Shown here: positions 33,586-43,658 of the stretch, piece after piece
Layout: every line of letters begins with the position of its first letter
Position numbering within the stretch: position 1 is the stretch's first letter
Assembly (NCBI RefSeq): GCF_013184525.1
Contig: NZ_JAAOIZ010000003.1
Location: 434,001 to 498,000, forward strand
DNA from: Chryseobacterium sp. LAM-KRS1
GTDB lineage: Bacteria; Bacteroidota; Bacteroidia; Flavobacteriales; Weeksellaceae
Direction: 5' to 3'
Length of the DNA stretch: 64,000 nucleotides
Notes under the pieces: model-generated
What the model was told of the DNA's origin: nothing
Seen by the model: the letters and a program-made list of their open reading frames with translations, nothing else
Databases searched by the model: none
Position numbers and translations under genes: made by a program

Positions 33586-35913
33586 ATGGGAAATACATTC
33601 AAAATATATCTTACATCTTTATGTGCATCGGGATTCGCTGCCATTTCACTTTCGTGTAGCAATACAAAGTTTCTGAAAGAAGGACAAATGCTATACACCG
33701 GTGGTGAAGTAAAAATTGAAAATGATACCATCTCCAAAAAAGAGAAAAAAGAACTTCAGGCCGCTTTGGAAGAAAATCTGGTTCCCAAACCTAATTCAAC
33801 CATTCTGGGCCTACGACCAAGGTTATATTTTTATAATATTGCCAAAGAACCTAAAAAAGAAAAAGGATTCAATTACTGGCTTAAATATAAGGTGGGTGAG
33901 AAACCCGTCTTATTAGGAGACGTTGACCGTGAATTCAATAAAGACATTATTGTTAATTACTCCGAGAATAAAGGATATTTTAATGCTAAAGCCACTTATG
34001 ATACGATTTCCAAAAACAAGAAAGCAAAAGTCATTTATACATTAAGACCAGGAGCCCAATATCTGATTAGCAACGTAAAATTTCAAAAAGATTCTACTCT
34101 GGTTAATCGCGAAATTCAAAATTTAAAAGATAAAAGCTTACTGAAAAATGGAAATCCATTCGACCTTGGTGTTATTAAGTCGGAACGTGACAGGATTGAT
34201 AACGGGTTGAAGGAAAAAGGATTTTATTATTTTCATCCTGACAATATTATTGTTCAGGCAGACAGTACAGTAGCCAAAAATCATAAGGTTGAGCTTAATG
34301 TAAAACTAAAAGATGATACACCTGAACTTGCAACACAACAGTTCGGTATCGATAAGGTTATTGTATTCCCCAATTATAATCTTCAGGATGTAAAGCAGGG
34401 AAAATACAGTGTCCCTATGAATCCGGATTCACTATCAAAATATGTTTATGATGATATCTACGTTATAGATCCGCAGCATAAATTCAAACCTAAGATCTTT
34501 GACAGAGCATTATATTTTAAAAAAGGAGATCTTTATAACCGGACAAATCATAACCTTTCATTAAACAGGCTGATTAGTTTAGGGGTCTTTAAGTTTGTGA
34601 AAAATGAGTTTATCGTTTCAGATTCTTTGCAACACAAATTTGATGCATATTACCTGTTAACACCTCGGGAAGTACAATCTTTACGTCTTGAGGCTTTAGG
34701 GAGAACCAATTCAGCAAGCTACGCGGGTAGTGAGCTCAACTTAAACTGGACCCACAGAAATTTTTTCAAAGGTGCTGAACAATTCAAAGCATCTGTATAC
34801 GGAGCATTTGATGTACAGATGGGAGGACAACAATCTGAAGCTAAGAATATGTATCGTGCGGGAGCTAATGTGCAGTTGTCAATTCCTAGGATTGTTGCTC
34901 CTTTCCGCTTTAATTCTTCGAGTGCTTTTGTTCCAAGAACAAATATCAGTTTAGGATATGAATTCCAGAACCGTACGCAATATTACACATTGAACAACTT
35001 TACAGCATCTTTCGGCTATGTATGGAAGGAAAATGCTCGCAAAGAACATGATCTGAAAGTGATTGATATTACGTTGGTTTCCCCTGCCAATGTAACTCCA
35101 TTGTATAACTCTATTGCAACCACACCAGCACAGCAAAGAATTGTAGAAAAGCAACTCATTTTCGGGCCTACATACTCATATACTTATACCAATACTATGT
35201 TACCCCAAACCAATACTATCTATTATAAAGGTACACTGGACTTGGCAGGAAATATTACAGGCTTGCTGACAGGAGCTAATGCAAAAAAAGATAAACAAAA
35301 AGAAATTTTTGGAGTTCCATTCAGTCAATATGCAAAAATTGAAAATGATTTTAGATTCTACCATAAATTTTCAGAAAAAACTAATTTCGCATCAAGAATA
35401 ATTGCCGGAGTTGCATATCCTTATGGGAACTCAGAATTCATCCCTTTTTCCAGACAGTTTTTTGTGGGAGGAAGTAACAGTATCAGAGCATTTAGAGCAA
35501 GAACATTAGGGCCGGGAAGTTTTGACCCAAGGTCCCTATCACAAGGATTTTCATTTGATCAATCAGGAGATATTAAACTAGAAGTAAATGCAGAATATAG
35601 AGCAAATTTATATAAATTTTTAAATGTTACTGCTTTTGTGGATGCTGGAAATGTCTGGTTAATCAATAGTGACCCTTATAGGCCAGGAGGAAAATTCTCC
35701 AAAGATTTTTTAAGCGAAATAGCTGTAGGTGCAGGAGTTGGTCTAAGACTTGATTTCTCTATTTTGATTCTAAGGCTCGATTTAGCAATGCCGATACGTG
35801 TTCCTTATTATGAAAAGGGGGACCGATGGACTTTTAACAGAATTAATTTCGGGGACAGCAGCTGGAGAAAAGATAATCTTGTATTAAATATAGCAATCGG
35901 ATATCCATTTTAA
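33586..35913 (+). CDS. tamL: BamA/TamA-family outer-membrane protein, lipoprotein variant TamL
   Basis: 775 residues. The signal peptide ends in a lipobox with Cys24 (ISLSCSNTK), so unlike proteobacterial TamA it is lipid-anchored, as described for Bacteroidota TamL. POTRA-like repeats occupy about 40-360. The Omp85 barrel follows, with the conserved lid-loop motif GGSNSIRAFRARTLGPGSF near 628 and a C-terminal barrel strand ending NIAIGYPF. It partners with TamB in outer-membrane assembly or lipid transport. The ATG follows the tamB stop directly, which suggests translational coupling. Confidence 0.93.
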   Translation: MGNTFKIYLTSLCASGFAAISLSCSNTKFLKEGQMLYTGGEVKIENDTISKKEKKELQAALEENLVPKPNSTILGLRPRLYFYNIAKEPKKEKGFNYWLKYKVGEKPVLLGDVDREFNKDIIVNYSENKGYFNAKATYDTISKNKKAKVIYTLRPGAQYLISNVKFQKDSTLVNREIQNLKDKSLLKNGNPFDLGVIKSERDRIDNGLKEKGFYYFHPDNIIVQADSTVAKNHKVELNVKLKDDTPELATQQFGIDKVIVFPNYNLQDVKQGKYSVPMNPDSLSKYVYDDIYVIDPQHKFKPKIFDRALYFKKGDLYNRTNHNLSLNRLISLGVFKFVKNEFIVSDSLQHKFDAYYLLTPREVQSLRLEALGRTNSASYAGSELNLNWTHRNFFKGAEQFKASVYGAFDVQMGGQQSEAKNMYRAGANVQLSIPRIVAPFRFNSSSAFVPRTNISLGYEFQNRTQYYTLNNFTASFGYVWKENARKEHDLKVIDITLVSPANVTPLYNSIATTPAQQRIVEKQLIFGPTYSYTYTNTMLPQTNTIYYKGTLDLAGNITGLLTGANAKKDKQKEIFGVPFSQYAKIENDFRFYHKFSEKTNFASRIIAGVAYPYGNSEFIPFSRQFFVGGSNSIRAFRARTLGPGSFDPRSLSQGFSFDQSGDIKLEVNAEYRANLYKFLNVTAFVDAGNVWLINSDPYRPGGKFSKDFLSEIAVGAGVGLRLDFSILILRLDLAMPIRVPYYEKGDRWTFNRINFGDSSWRKDNLVLNIAIGYPF

Positions 35914-35914
35914 T

Positions 35915-36853
35915 ATGATCAATAATATAAAATTTTTCTGGGAAGTTTTAAAAGAAACGTTTAGTGAATGGAATAGTTCAACCGCATCAAGGGATTCGGC
36001 AAGCCTAGCTTATTATGCTATTTTTTCAATCCCGGGACTATTAATTATTATTATCTGGATAGCCGGAAACTTTTTTGGTGAAGAAGCCATCCGCGGGCAG
36101 ATCAGTACTCAAATCAGCGGATTAATGGGGGAAGATGTTGCTAAAAGTGTAGAAAATATGATTGCCGGAGCATTGATCGATAAGCAGAATATTTTCATGA
36201 AAGCAGTAGGGATCGGTTCTTTGGTTTTTGGTTCTACTACTTTATTTTTTCAGCTGCAACATTCGTTAAACACTCTTTGGGATGTTCAATCAGCACCCAA
36301 AAAAGCATTGATCAAATTTCTTCTTGATAGAGCGAACTCACTTGGAATGATCCTTATTCTTGGGTTTTTATTAATGATCACTATGATTCTTTCATCAGCG
36401 ATTAGCCTTTTTAATACATGGATCACCAATTATTTCGGGTTCGAGACGTATATGCTGGTTGAACTGGTCAATTTTGCTGTTGGCTTTGCGCTCGTTATGC
36501 TTCTATTTGCTTTGATGTTCAAATTTCTCCCGGATGTACAGATCAGCTGGAAACCTGTATGGAAAGGTGCAATTTTAACAACTATTTTATTTACATTGGG
36601 TAAATTTTTATTAAGCCTGTACTTCAGTAATTTCAAACCAACCTCAACCTTTGGAACGGCAGGAACTGTGATCCTTATTATGATGTGGATTAATTATTCC
36701 TGCATGTTGATATTTTTCGGAGCTGAATTCACTAAAGTATACTCTTACAAAAAAGGCTATAAAATTGTTCCTTCCAAACATGCCAAATGGAGCGATGCAA
36801 AATTATATGAAGACAGTCACAGAGATGTATCAAAACAAAACCAACAAACTTAA
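35915..36853 (+). CDS. YihY/BrkB-family inner-membrane protein
   Basis: 312 residues with about six membrane helices. Family motifs: DSASLAYYAIFSIPGLLIII near the N-terminus and LILMMWINYSCMLIFFGAEFTKVY near the C-terminus. The function is not firmly established. Relatives are called virulence factor BrkB, and some genetic data elsewhere link YihY and TamB-like proteins to phospholipid traffic. Here it starts one base after the tamL stop in what looks like one operon, supporting a shared outer-membrane lipid or assembly role. Confidence 0.9.
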   Translation: MINNIKFFWEVLKETFSEWNSSTASRDSASLAYYAIFSIPGLLIIIIWIAGNFFGEEAIRGQISTQISGLMGEDVAKSVENMIAGALIDKQNIFMKAVGIGSLVFGSTTLFFQLQHSLNTLWDVQSAPKKALIKFLLDRANSLGMILILGFLLMITMILSSAISLFNTWITNYFGFETYMLVELVNFAVGFALVMLLFALMFKFLPDVQISWKPVWKGAILTTILFTLGKFLLSLYFSNFKPTSTFGTAGTVILIMMWINYSCMLIFFGAEFTKVYSYKKGYKIVPSKHAKWSDAKLYEDSHRDVSKQNQQT

Positions 36854-36854
36854 T

Positions 36855-36888
36855 AAAAAAGCCTCCCGAATCCGGAAGGCTTATATTT
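36855..36888. terminator. Bidirectional terminator between yihY and argS
   Basis: AAGCCT (36859-36864) pairs with AGGCTT (36877-36882), with extra CC/GG pairing inside. An A run before and a T-rich stretch after serve both convergent genes. Confidence 0.75.
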
Positions 36889-38654
36889 TACATTCTGTTT
36901 ACGGTTCCTATTCCCAGTAACCCTAAAGATTTTTTTATAGTTTTTGCCGTCAGATCAGATAAATTTAAACGGGTTTGTTTTAAATCTCCTTCTTCAAGTT
37001 TTACAATCGGTGTACTTTGATTCTGATAAAATGAATTATAAGATTTTACCAAATCATAAACGTAATTAGCGACAAGAGCAGGACTTAATGCCTCGGCAGC
37101 TCTTTCTACAATAGTTTTATAATTCGCCAGTAACATGATTAGCTCTTTTTCAAATTCATTCAGCTCTACTGCAGAAGCTTCTTTATATTCATAGTTAGCT
37201 TTTGACAATAAGGACTGAATACGGGCATATGTATACTGAATGAATGGTCCCGTGTTTCCATTGAAATCAACACTATCCGCCGGATTAAATAGCATTTTTT
37301 TCTTTGGATCTACTTTAAGCATAAAATACTTCAATGCACCTAACCCAACAGTTTCATAAGAAGATTCTCTTTCTTGATCCGAAAGCGTTTCAAGTTTTCC
37401 TAATTCCTGAGCCTTTGATTTAGCAGTTTCGTACATTTCCTGCATCAGATCATCAGCATCCACTACAGTTCCTTCACGGGATTTCATTTTTCCTTCCGGA
37501 AGTTCCACCATTCCATATGATAAGTGGAACAACTGATCAGCCCACGCATAACCCAGTTTTTTCAATATCTTGAACAACACCTGGAAATGATAATCCTGCT
37601 CATTCCCTACAGTATAAATTAGTTTCTTAATATCATTCTGCTTGAATCGTTCTACTGCCGTTCCCAAATCCTGGGTCATATAAACTGATGTTCCATCCGA
37701 ACGCAATAAAAGTTTTTGATCCAATCCCTCATCCGTCAGGTCACACCAAACCGATCCGTCTTCTTTCTGATACAAAATCCCTTTATCAAGTCCTTCCTGA
37801 ATAAGATCTTTACCTAAAATATAAGTATTGCTTTCGTATTGAACCTGGTCAAAATCAACTCCCAATCTTTTATAGGTTTCATTAAAACCTTTATACACCC
37901 AGCTGTTCATTTCTGCCCATAAACTTCTTACCTTCTCATCACCGTTTTCCCAATCCTGCAACATTTTTTGAGCTTCTTTCATCAAAGGAGCTTCTTTTTT
38001 AGCCTGATCCTCTTCTATTCCCCGTTCTACAAGATCAGAGATTTCTTTTTTATAGTTTTTATCAAATTCTACATAATAGTTTCCAACGAACTTATCTCCC
38101 TTGGTATGAGTGGTCTCAGGAGTTTCTCCATTTCCAAATTTTTCCCAAGCCAGCATTGATTTACAAATATGAATTCCCCTGTCATTAATGATCTGCGACT
38201 TGATCACATCATATCCGGCCTCTTTTAAAATCTGGGCCACAGAAAACCCTAACAAATTATTTCTGATATGCCCCAGGTGAAGAGGTTTATTGGTGTTTGG
38301 CGAAGAATATTCCACCATAACTGTAGCATTTTTCTTATCAATATTTGAAAAGTCTTCACTTATTGATTTGAACTGATCTACAAAGAATTGGTTTTTAACC
38401 TTTACGTTCAAAAATCCTTTAATAACGTTAAAGCTTTCGAACAAGTCAGTCTGTGCAGTAAGTGATTCTCCCAATTCTACTCCGATACTTTCTGGATTTT
38501 TTTTCAACTGCTTTACCAATGGAAAAGTGACAATTGTAAAATCTCCTTCATATTCAGTTTTATTTTCCTGAACTTCAAGGTTGATATCTTTCAACTGATA
38601 TACATTCAAAATGACCTCCGAAAGTTTTTCCTCTATTATATCTTTAATATTCAT
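36888..38654 (-). CDS. argS: Arginyl-tRNA synthetase
   Basis: Charges tRNA-Arg with arginine. 588 residues. Class I signature HLGH at 126-129 (NTNKPLHLGHIRNNLLG). The KMSK loop reads KMKSREG, the form common in ArgRS. The N-terminal Arg_tRNA_synt_N domain (about 1-90) and the C-terminal DALR anticodon-binding domain (about 460-588, ending LLGIGTVNRM) are complete. A possible -7 box is at 38750-38757. Convergent with yihY. Confidence 0.97.
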   Translation of the reverse strand: MNIKDIIEEKLSEVILNVYQLKDINLEVQENKTEYEGDFTIVTFPLVKQLKKNPESIGVELGESLTAQTDLFESFNVIKGFLNVKVKNQFFVDQFKSISEDFSNIDKKNATVMVEYSSPNTNKPLHLGHIRNNLLGFSVAQILKEAGYDVIKSQIINDRGIHICKSMLAWEKFGNGETPETTHTKGDKFVGNYYVEFDKNYKKEISDLVERGIEEDQAKKEAPLMKEAQKMLQDWENGDEKVRSLWAEMNSWVYKGFNETYKRLGVDFDQVQYESNTYILGKDLIQEGLDKGILYQKEDGSVWCDLTDEGLDQKLLLRSDGTSVYMTQDLGTAVERFKQNDIKKLIYTVGNEQDYHFQVLFKILKKLGYAWADQLFHLSYGMVELPEGKMKSREGTVVDADDLMQEMYETAKSKAQELGKLETLSDQERESSYETVGLGALKYFMLKVDPKKKMLFNPADSVDFNGNTGPFIQYTYARIQSLLSKANYEYKEASAVELNEFEKELIMLLANYKTIVERAAEALSPALVANYVYDLVKSYNSFYQNQSTPIVKLEEGDLKQTRLNLSDLTAKTIKKSLGLLGIGTVNRM

Positions 38655-38749
38655 GTAATTATTTTTATTTTTCCGCTATAATACTAGCTGTAACAAATCA
38701 TGAGCAAATGAAACACTTCTGAGGTGATTCATTTCAAAATTTTGAAGTA

Positions 38750-38757
38750 CAAATATA
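38750..38757 (-). promoter_or_regulatory. Possible -7 promoter element of argS
   Basis: TATATTTG on the minus strand matches TAnnTTTG, about 95 bases before argS and directly after the terminator of the susD gene upstream. No -33 TTTG at the right distance. Confidence 0.35.
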
Positions 38758-38763
38758 CGGAAA

Positions 38764-38787
38764 TAAAAAAACCGCCCGAAGGCGGCC
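38764..38787 (-). terminator. Terminator of the first SusC/SusD pair
   Basis: CCGCC/GGCGG stem with a CGAA loop on the plus strand, preceded by an A run that gives a T run on the minus strand. It lies 29 bases past the susD stop. Confidence 0.9.
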
Positions 38788-38815
38788 TAACATGAATGTG
38801 AAATATATTAAGGTG

Positions 38816-40243
38816 TTAAAATTTATCCCAGAATAACTTTGTTTGTAAATGATCTCCTCCAATTGCAGCTGCTGCCTGATTATAATTACTTCCATTCAAA
38901 GTAGTTTCACGTACAGGATAAGTAAACCTGTTTGGCACAGGTGCTTTTGTTGCTGCAGGTAATCTTAAAGCAGGAGCATCATATTTTCTCCATACAGTCC
39001 AAGCTTCGAATCCTCTATTATACATCGCAATCCAGAATTGCTTACCAATTTTTTGCTTCCATGTGCCAGATGCTGTAGCATAATTTACATTAGCCTTAGC
39101 AAGATAAGCCGCTATATCCACAGAATCTATGCCCCAGTACTGCATATTTGCAGTAATCGCTTGTGTATAATAAGCCGCTGCAGGTAAAGGGACATTATAG
39201 CCTCTCTCTTTCGCTTCAGCAAGTAGAAATGAGATTTCGGAATAATCCATTAAATCTCCTTTAAGGTCAGGATTAAAAAAAACTTTCCCGATATGGCTGT
39301 AATCTGTATAGGTATTAAAACTTCCATAAATACCTCCAACATAAGGAGTTTTATTATTGTCAAAAAATACATTCCTTCTTGGGTCCTGTAAATCATTTAG
39401 GTAGTCTACGAAGGTATCCGCAGGAACAAAGTCCTGTCTTCCGCTTAAAACCAGATCAGCATACAATGGATTAGCATTAGCAATATTACTTTCGTACCTT
39501 AGAATAAAGTTATCCTGATTAGAAGAGATGAGCCCTTGTGTGAAAGCGGCTTCTGCTTCCGTCTTTGATAATGAAGGATCGGCATCTGCTATTCTCATAG
39601 CAAGTTTGAATCTTATTGAAGCAGCTAATTTTTTCCATTTGGTATGGTCTCCATCAAAAACAAAATCTTTTTCAAAACCAGTCGACTTAGGATCAATATC
39701 GCTATAAGCTTTTGTTATCTTTAATAACAGGTCTTTATAAATAGTAAAAGCATCATCATAAGCAGGTAAAGTTCCTTCTACCCCTTGTAATGCTTGTGAG
39801 TAAGGAACATTTCCAAATAGATCAACCAATTGCTGCCACGTATAAACCTCAATGATTGAAATGTAGGCAGTCTGATTTTTTTTCTGTCCCAATGTAAGTT
39901 TAGGATCTTTATTAATAGATTCCTTGGCTTGCTTTAAATTATAAAGAACTTTAGTATAAAGAATGTTCCAATGATTATCCGGAATACTTCTGTTTCTTAT
40001 ACTATAATTGGTTTCATCGACATACTGAGTCTGTGTCCATTGCTGAGCAAACAACCGGAATACATTTCGATTAACATTGGTATTACCCATTTGATCAAAA
40101 AGGCTTTTCACCCCATTTGTAAAAAGAAAACTCCCGGGAACTTCTGCAGGATTTTTCGGATCTTTATTTAAATTTTCGTAGTCTTCATTAGTACATGAAA
40201 ACAGGGATAAGCTTAAGAATGAGCCTATAATTATTTTTTTCAT
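38816..40243 (-). CDS. SusD/RagB-family nutrient-binding lipoprotein, pair 1
   Basis: 475 residues from the ATG at 40243. A longer reading to 40264 would overlap the susC stop and puts extra basic residues before the signal peptide. Lipobox ends at Cys17 (LSLFSCTNED), with acidic residues after it as in surface-exported Bacteroidota lipoproteins. The fold is the SusD-like type with helical repeats (SusD_2), and it ends in TKLFWDKF. It should cap the SusC barrel encoded 10 bases upstream and capture ligand outside the cell. The ligand is unknown. Confidence 0.92.
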   Translation of the reverse strand: MKKIIIGSFLSLSLFSCTNEDYENLNKDPKNPAEVPGSFLFTNGVKSLFDQMGNTNVNRNVFRLFAQQWTQTQYVDETNYSIRNRSIPDNHWNILYTKVLYNLKQAKESINKDPKLTLGQKKNQTAYISIIEVYTWQQLVDLFGNVPYSQALQGVEGTLPAYDDAFTIYKDLLLKITKAYSDIDPKSTGFEKDFVFDGDHTKWKKLAASIRFKLAMRIADADPSLSKTEAEAAFTQGLISSNQDNFILRYESNIANANPLYADLVLSGRQDFVPADTFVDYLNDLQDPRRNVFFDNNKTPYVGGIYGSFNTYTDYSHIGKVFFNPDLKGDLMDYSEISFLLAEAKERGYNVPLPAAAYYTQAITANMQYWGIDSVDIAAYLAKANVNYATASGTWKQKIGKQFWIAMYNRGFEAWTVWRKYDAPALRLPAATKAPVPNRFTYPVRETTLNGSNYNQAAAAIGGDHLQTKLFWDKF

Positions 40244-40253
40244 TTTCTTAACT

Positions 40254-43200
40254 TTAAAATTCAACTTTTATACTTGCACCAATTTCTCTCATAGATGGAT
40301 GTGCTCCATTTTGAAAACCTAATGCATTTCCTGAACTCATTAAGGCTTCGGGATCGGCGTACGGTAAATTCTTATGAATAATCCATAGATTCCGTCCAAT
40401 TAAAGAAAGTGTCATGCTGTCAATGAAAGAATTTCCAAAAGTTTCTTTAGGTAATTTATAGGAAATTGTTACATTTCTAAGCTTTACAAATGAGCCATCA
40501 TAAACATGCATTGCCTCTGGTCCACCATAGTAGCCATATGGATTTCTATAGTTTGTAAAGCCAGCCCTTATATCATTAGGTGTTCCGTCAGCCTTCACTC
40601 CTGGCAAAATAACTCCACCTCCATTTGCAAGGGTATTTCTTAAAGGATTACCCAGATCATTAAGTCCTGCTGTTTCTTTGTACAATCCTGTAGCAAGACC
40701 AAATGCCATATCTTGCGAATACACATCACCTCCCTTCTTCACATCAATTAAAAAGCTTAAACTTAAATTTTTATATCGGATTGTATTGATAATACTTCCT
40801 CTCCAATCCGGCACTGCATCACCAATTTTTTCTTGTGGATTTGTGCTTATCATATATTTACCATTACTATCAACTACACGTTGCCCATTTAGGTAAACAT
40901 AATTAGTTCCTCTGATAGTCCCAGTAGATTCTCCCAACATTGCTCCGGAAGTAACATTCCACATTGAAGCAAATGGTAAGAAATCTGTTTCTCCATAAAT
41001 CTTAGTAACCTTTGATTTGTTTTTAGACCAGTTGGCAGTAACTTCCCAGGAAAATTTAGTAGTTTTTATTGGGACAACAGTTAACCTTGTTTCAATACCT
41101 CTGTTTTCAATATCACCTGCATTTATCCATCTGCTTGTAAAACCTGATGCTCCTGAAATATTGGTTGGGGTAATCAGATCCTTGGTTTTCTGTTGGTAAA
41201 CCGAAACATCAAAACTTATTCTATTTTTAAAGAAACCCATTTCTAAACCTGCTTCCATCTCATCCAGCATTTCAGGTTTTAGATTTGGATTTGCCGCTAC
41301 ATCTCTTGCACTAGCATTGAAAGACCCGTTAAATGCAGGATTAAAAGGATAAGTATTTAATAAATTATAAGGTCCTGTATCATTCCCTACCACTGCATAA
41401 TTGAATCGAACTTTACCAAAGCTAATTTTATTCTTACTAGCTAAAAGTTCAGAAAAAACAAAGCTTACAGAACCAGAAGGATACCAGTATGTATTGTTAC
41501 TAATTGGCAAGGTTGATGATCTATCTCTTCTAATAGATCCGTCTAAGAATAACATATTTTTATATCCTAAACTAGCCTGGGCAAAGATTCCGTCAACACT
41601 TTTATTTTCATCGAAATCGCCAACATTCACTTCTGTCAAGGGTTCCGCACTGTTTGTGATAGAATATAACCCAGGTACCTTTAGGCCTCCATTGGTTAGT
41701 CCTGAATTACCATACCTTCCATTTCTTCTAAGATTAAAACCTACATTTCCATTCAAATTAAAATCTGCTCCCAAATTTTTATTAATGTTTAAAATAGCAT
41801 CATAATTCATTTCATAAACCTTGTGGGTCATAAAATAATATTCACCTTTACCGCCGTTACTAAGACGCCCCTGATTAGATGAACCGGTTGCTACTCTTTC
41901 CTGCCTAAGCTCGTCGAAAGTATCAAATGCATATCTTCCCATAAAACTTATCCAATCAGTAATCTTATAGTTAAATCCAAAGTTTCCGAAATATCTATTT
42001 CTTGTATCTGACTGATAATTCTGGTTTCTATTAAAGAAATAATTATCCGTATATCCTACTTCTTGCTTTGTATAATCTTTAATATTCCAGGTTATATTTT
42101 GACCTGTAAGGTTGTAGGCTTCTCTTTGCTTATCCATGTCTACAGACATATTCCACCACTGCCTGAATCCCTGCATAGGATTTCTGGATTCATATCCTGT
42201 GTATACTCTTCCCCTCCCGTTAGTATTTATATAATTTATATTACCAAAAATATTAAGCTTCTCTGTAAAATTATAGTCCGCGGAAAAGTCAATTGTATTT
42301 TTTCTTATTTCGCTATTATCCAAAGCTCCCTCTTGTAGAAAATTGGTATATCCCAATCTATATTTTCCTTTTTCATTTCCTGCAGAAAAGGCAATGGAAT
42401 TTTGATATGTTGCTGCGGTATTCCAGATCGAATTAGGATCTTTCCCTGCTACCCAGGGAGTAGTCTTAAGGTATCCCGGTAATTGAGGATATTGGGAATC
42501 CCAATTATAAACATAAAGATTAGGATCAAAACGGGTTCCGAAAGAAGCATCATCATAGGTGTAAACAATATTATTCTCCACAACACCATTCCCTTTAATG
42601 TCACCACTATAAAAAGAATTCCCTGTGTAGCCACCACCATATTCATGTTGATACTTTGGAAGTGTAGACTTATCCACAAATCCTAAAGTTGTTGAGCTGT
42701 TAAATTCTATTCCAATTTTTCTGCTCTTTCTTCCCTTTTTTGTCGTAATCATGACCACACCATTCATCCCCCTTGATCCGTACAAAGCACTTGCCGCCGC
42801 ACCTTTCAATACATTGACACTTTCAATATCATTAGCATTAAGATCTGCTAATCCATTGGAATAATCGTACCCTCCACCTCCGGAGCTAATCCCACTTTGA
42901 TTAAATGTTTCATTGTTAATTGGTGTTCCATCAATTACAATTAATGCCTGATTACTTGAGGTTAATGATTTAATGCCTCGTATAACCATATTGGTGGATC
43001 CTCCCATTGTGCCAGACTGAGTAATGTTTAAACCTGCAACTTGCCCTGCTAATGCATCTGAGACATTAGCTACAGGTACTGCGGAAATCTGGTCTCCCTT
43101 CACTTCCTGTGTTGAATATCCTAAGGATTTTTTCTCTCTTTTAATTCCAAGAGCGGTAACAACAACTCCTTCAATGTTTTGTGTTCTTACTGTATCACTT

Positions 43201-43277
43201 TTCCCTTTTTGTGCATATGACACAGCTAGGGATGAAGACAATACAAGTAAGAGAACACCAGCAGTAGTTTTCTTCAT
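40254..43277 (-). CDS. SusC/RagA-family TonB-linked outer-membrane transporter, pair 1
   Basis: 1007 residues. Signal peptide (GVLLLVLSSSLAVSYAQ), then IEGVVVTALGIKREKKSLGY (TonB-box-like segment), plug domain with ALAGQVAGLNI and the SusC signature LYGSRGMNGVVMITTKKG, then a 22-strand-type barrel ending EIGASIKVEF. The N-terminal carboxypeptidase-like regulatory domain found in many SusC proteins is absent. It imports a ligand bound by the SusD encoded 10 bases downstream, using TonB energy. It shares IIHKNLPYADPEA near the C-terminus with the pair 2 transporter. Confidence 0.95.
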   Translation of the reverse strand: MKKTTAGVLLLVLSSSLAVSYAQKGKSDTVRTQNIEGVVVTALGIKREKKSLGYSTQEVKGDQISAVPVANVSDALAGQVAGLNITQSGTMGGSTNMVIRGIKSLTSSNQALIVIDGTPINNETFNQSGISSGGGGYDYSNGLADLNANDIESVNVLKGAAASALYGSRGMNGVVMITTKKGRKSRKIGIEFNSSTTLGFVDKSTLPKYQHEYGGGYTGNSFYSGDIKGNGVVENNIVYTYDDASFGTRFDPNLYVYNWDSQYPQLPGYLKTTPWVAGKDPNSIWNTAATYQNSIAFSAGNEKGKYRLGYTNFLQEGALDNSEIRKNTIDFSADYNFTEKLNIFGNINYINTNGRGRVYTGYESRNPMQGFRQWWNMSVDMDKQREAYNLTGQNITWNIKDYTKQEVGYTDNYFFNRNQNYQSDTRNRYFGNFGFNYKITDWISFMGRYAFDTFDELRQERVATGSSNQGRLSNGGKGEYYFMTHKVYEMNYDAILNINKNLGADFNLNGNVGFNLRRNGRYGNSGLTNGGLKVPGLYSITNSAEPLTEVNVGDFDENKSVDGIFAQASLGYKNMLFLDGSIRRDRSSTLPISNNTYWYPSGSVSFVFSELLASKNKISFGKVRFNYAVVGNDTGPYNLLNTYPFNPAFNGSFNASARDVAANPNLKPEMLDEMEAGLEMGFFKNRISFDVSVYQQKTKDLITPTNISGASGFTSRWINAGDIENRGIETRLTVVPIKTTKFSWEVTANWSKNKSKVTKIYGETDFLPFASMWNVTSGAMLGESTGTIRGTNYVYLNGQRVVDSNGKYMISTNPQEKIGDAVPDWRGSIINTIRYKNLSLSFLIDVKKGGDVYSQDMAFGLATGLYKETAGLNDLGNPLRNTLANGGGVILPGVKADGTPNDIRAGFTNYRNPYGYYGGPEAMHVYDGSFVKLRNVTISYKLPKETFGNSFIDSMTLSLIGRNLWIIHKNLPYADPEALMSSGNALGFQNGAHPSMREIGASIKVEF

Positions 43278-43590
43278 ATATAATTAATTTTTTAGCCTCA
43301 CAAATTTGTTAAACTTTAATTAACAAGACAAAAGAAAACGACACAAAATTACCGATTACTCAAAAACAATGAAATTAATCCATTATTTTGTTAATATTTT
43401 AAACCAAAAATTAGCAAATAAATAAATATAAGTAAGCTAAAAATTAGCATATCCCTGTAAAAAAGAATATCAAATTGGATATATACATTACAAAAAGAGC
43501 GAAAATTAACATCTTTTATTTTAAAATAGTTATAATCTGACAATATGATTTACATCTTGTATGTTCATTACTATTAATTGGTAAAAAACG
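43278..43590. other. Upstream region of susC pair 1
   Basis: AT-rich stretch of about 310 bases with no gene. It holds the promoter at 43301-43332 and an ATTAATTGGT word (43573-43582) that is shared with the dyad upstream of pair 2. Confidence 0.55.
43301..43332 (-). promoter_or_regulatory. Promoter of susC pair 1
   Basis: On the minus strand: -33 TTTG (43332-43329), 20 bases, -7 CAAATTTG (43308-43301), then about 24 bases to the ATG. Same layout as the other three susC genes. Confidence 0.7.
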
Positions 43591-43618
43591 AAATGGCCGG
43601 GATAAATCCCGACCATTT
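43591..43618 (-). terminator. Terminator of the second SusC/SusD pair
   Basis: AAATGG/CCATTT plus CGGGA/TCCCG pairing with a TAAA-type loop (43591-43618), with a T run on the minus side. Related in sequence to the pair 3 terminator. Confidence 0.85.
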
Positions 43619-43658
43619 TGACACAAAGTATTGTTTAATATGAATCTTAAATATATTA

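Noticed and set aside
41401..41805. 134-residue plus-strand ORF opposite susC pair 1
   Set aside because: Lies wholly within the barrel-coding region on the other strand and has no recognisable features.
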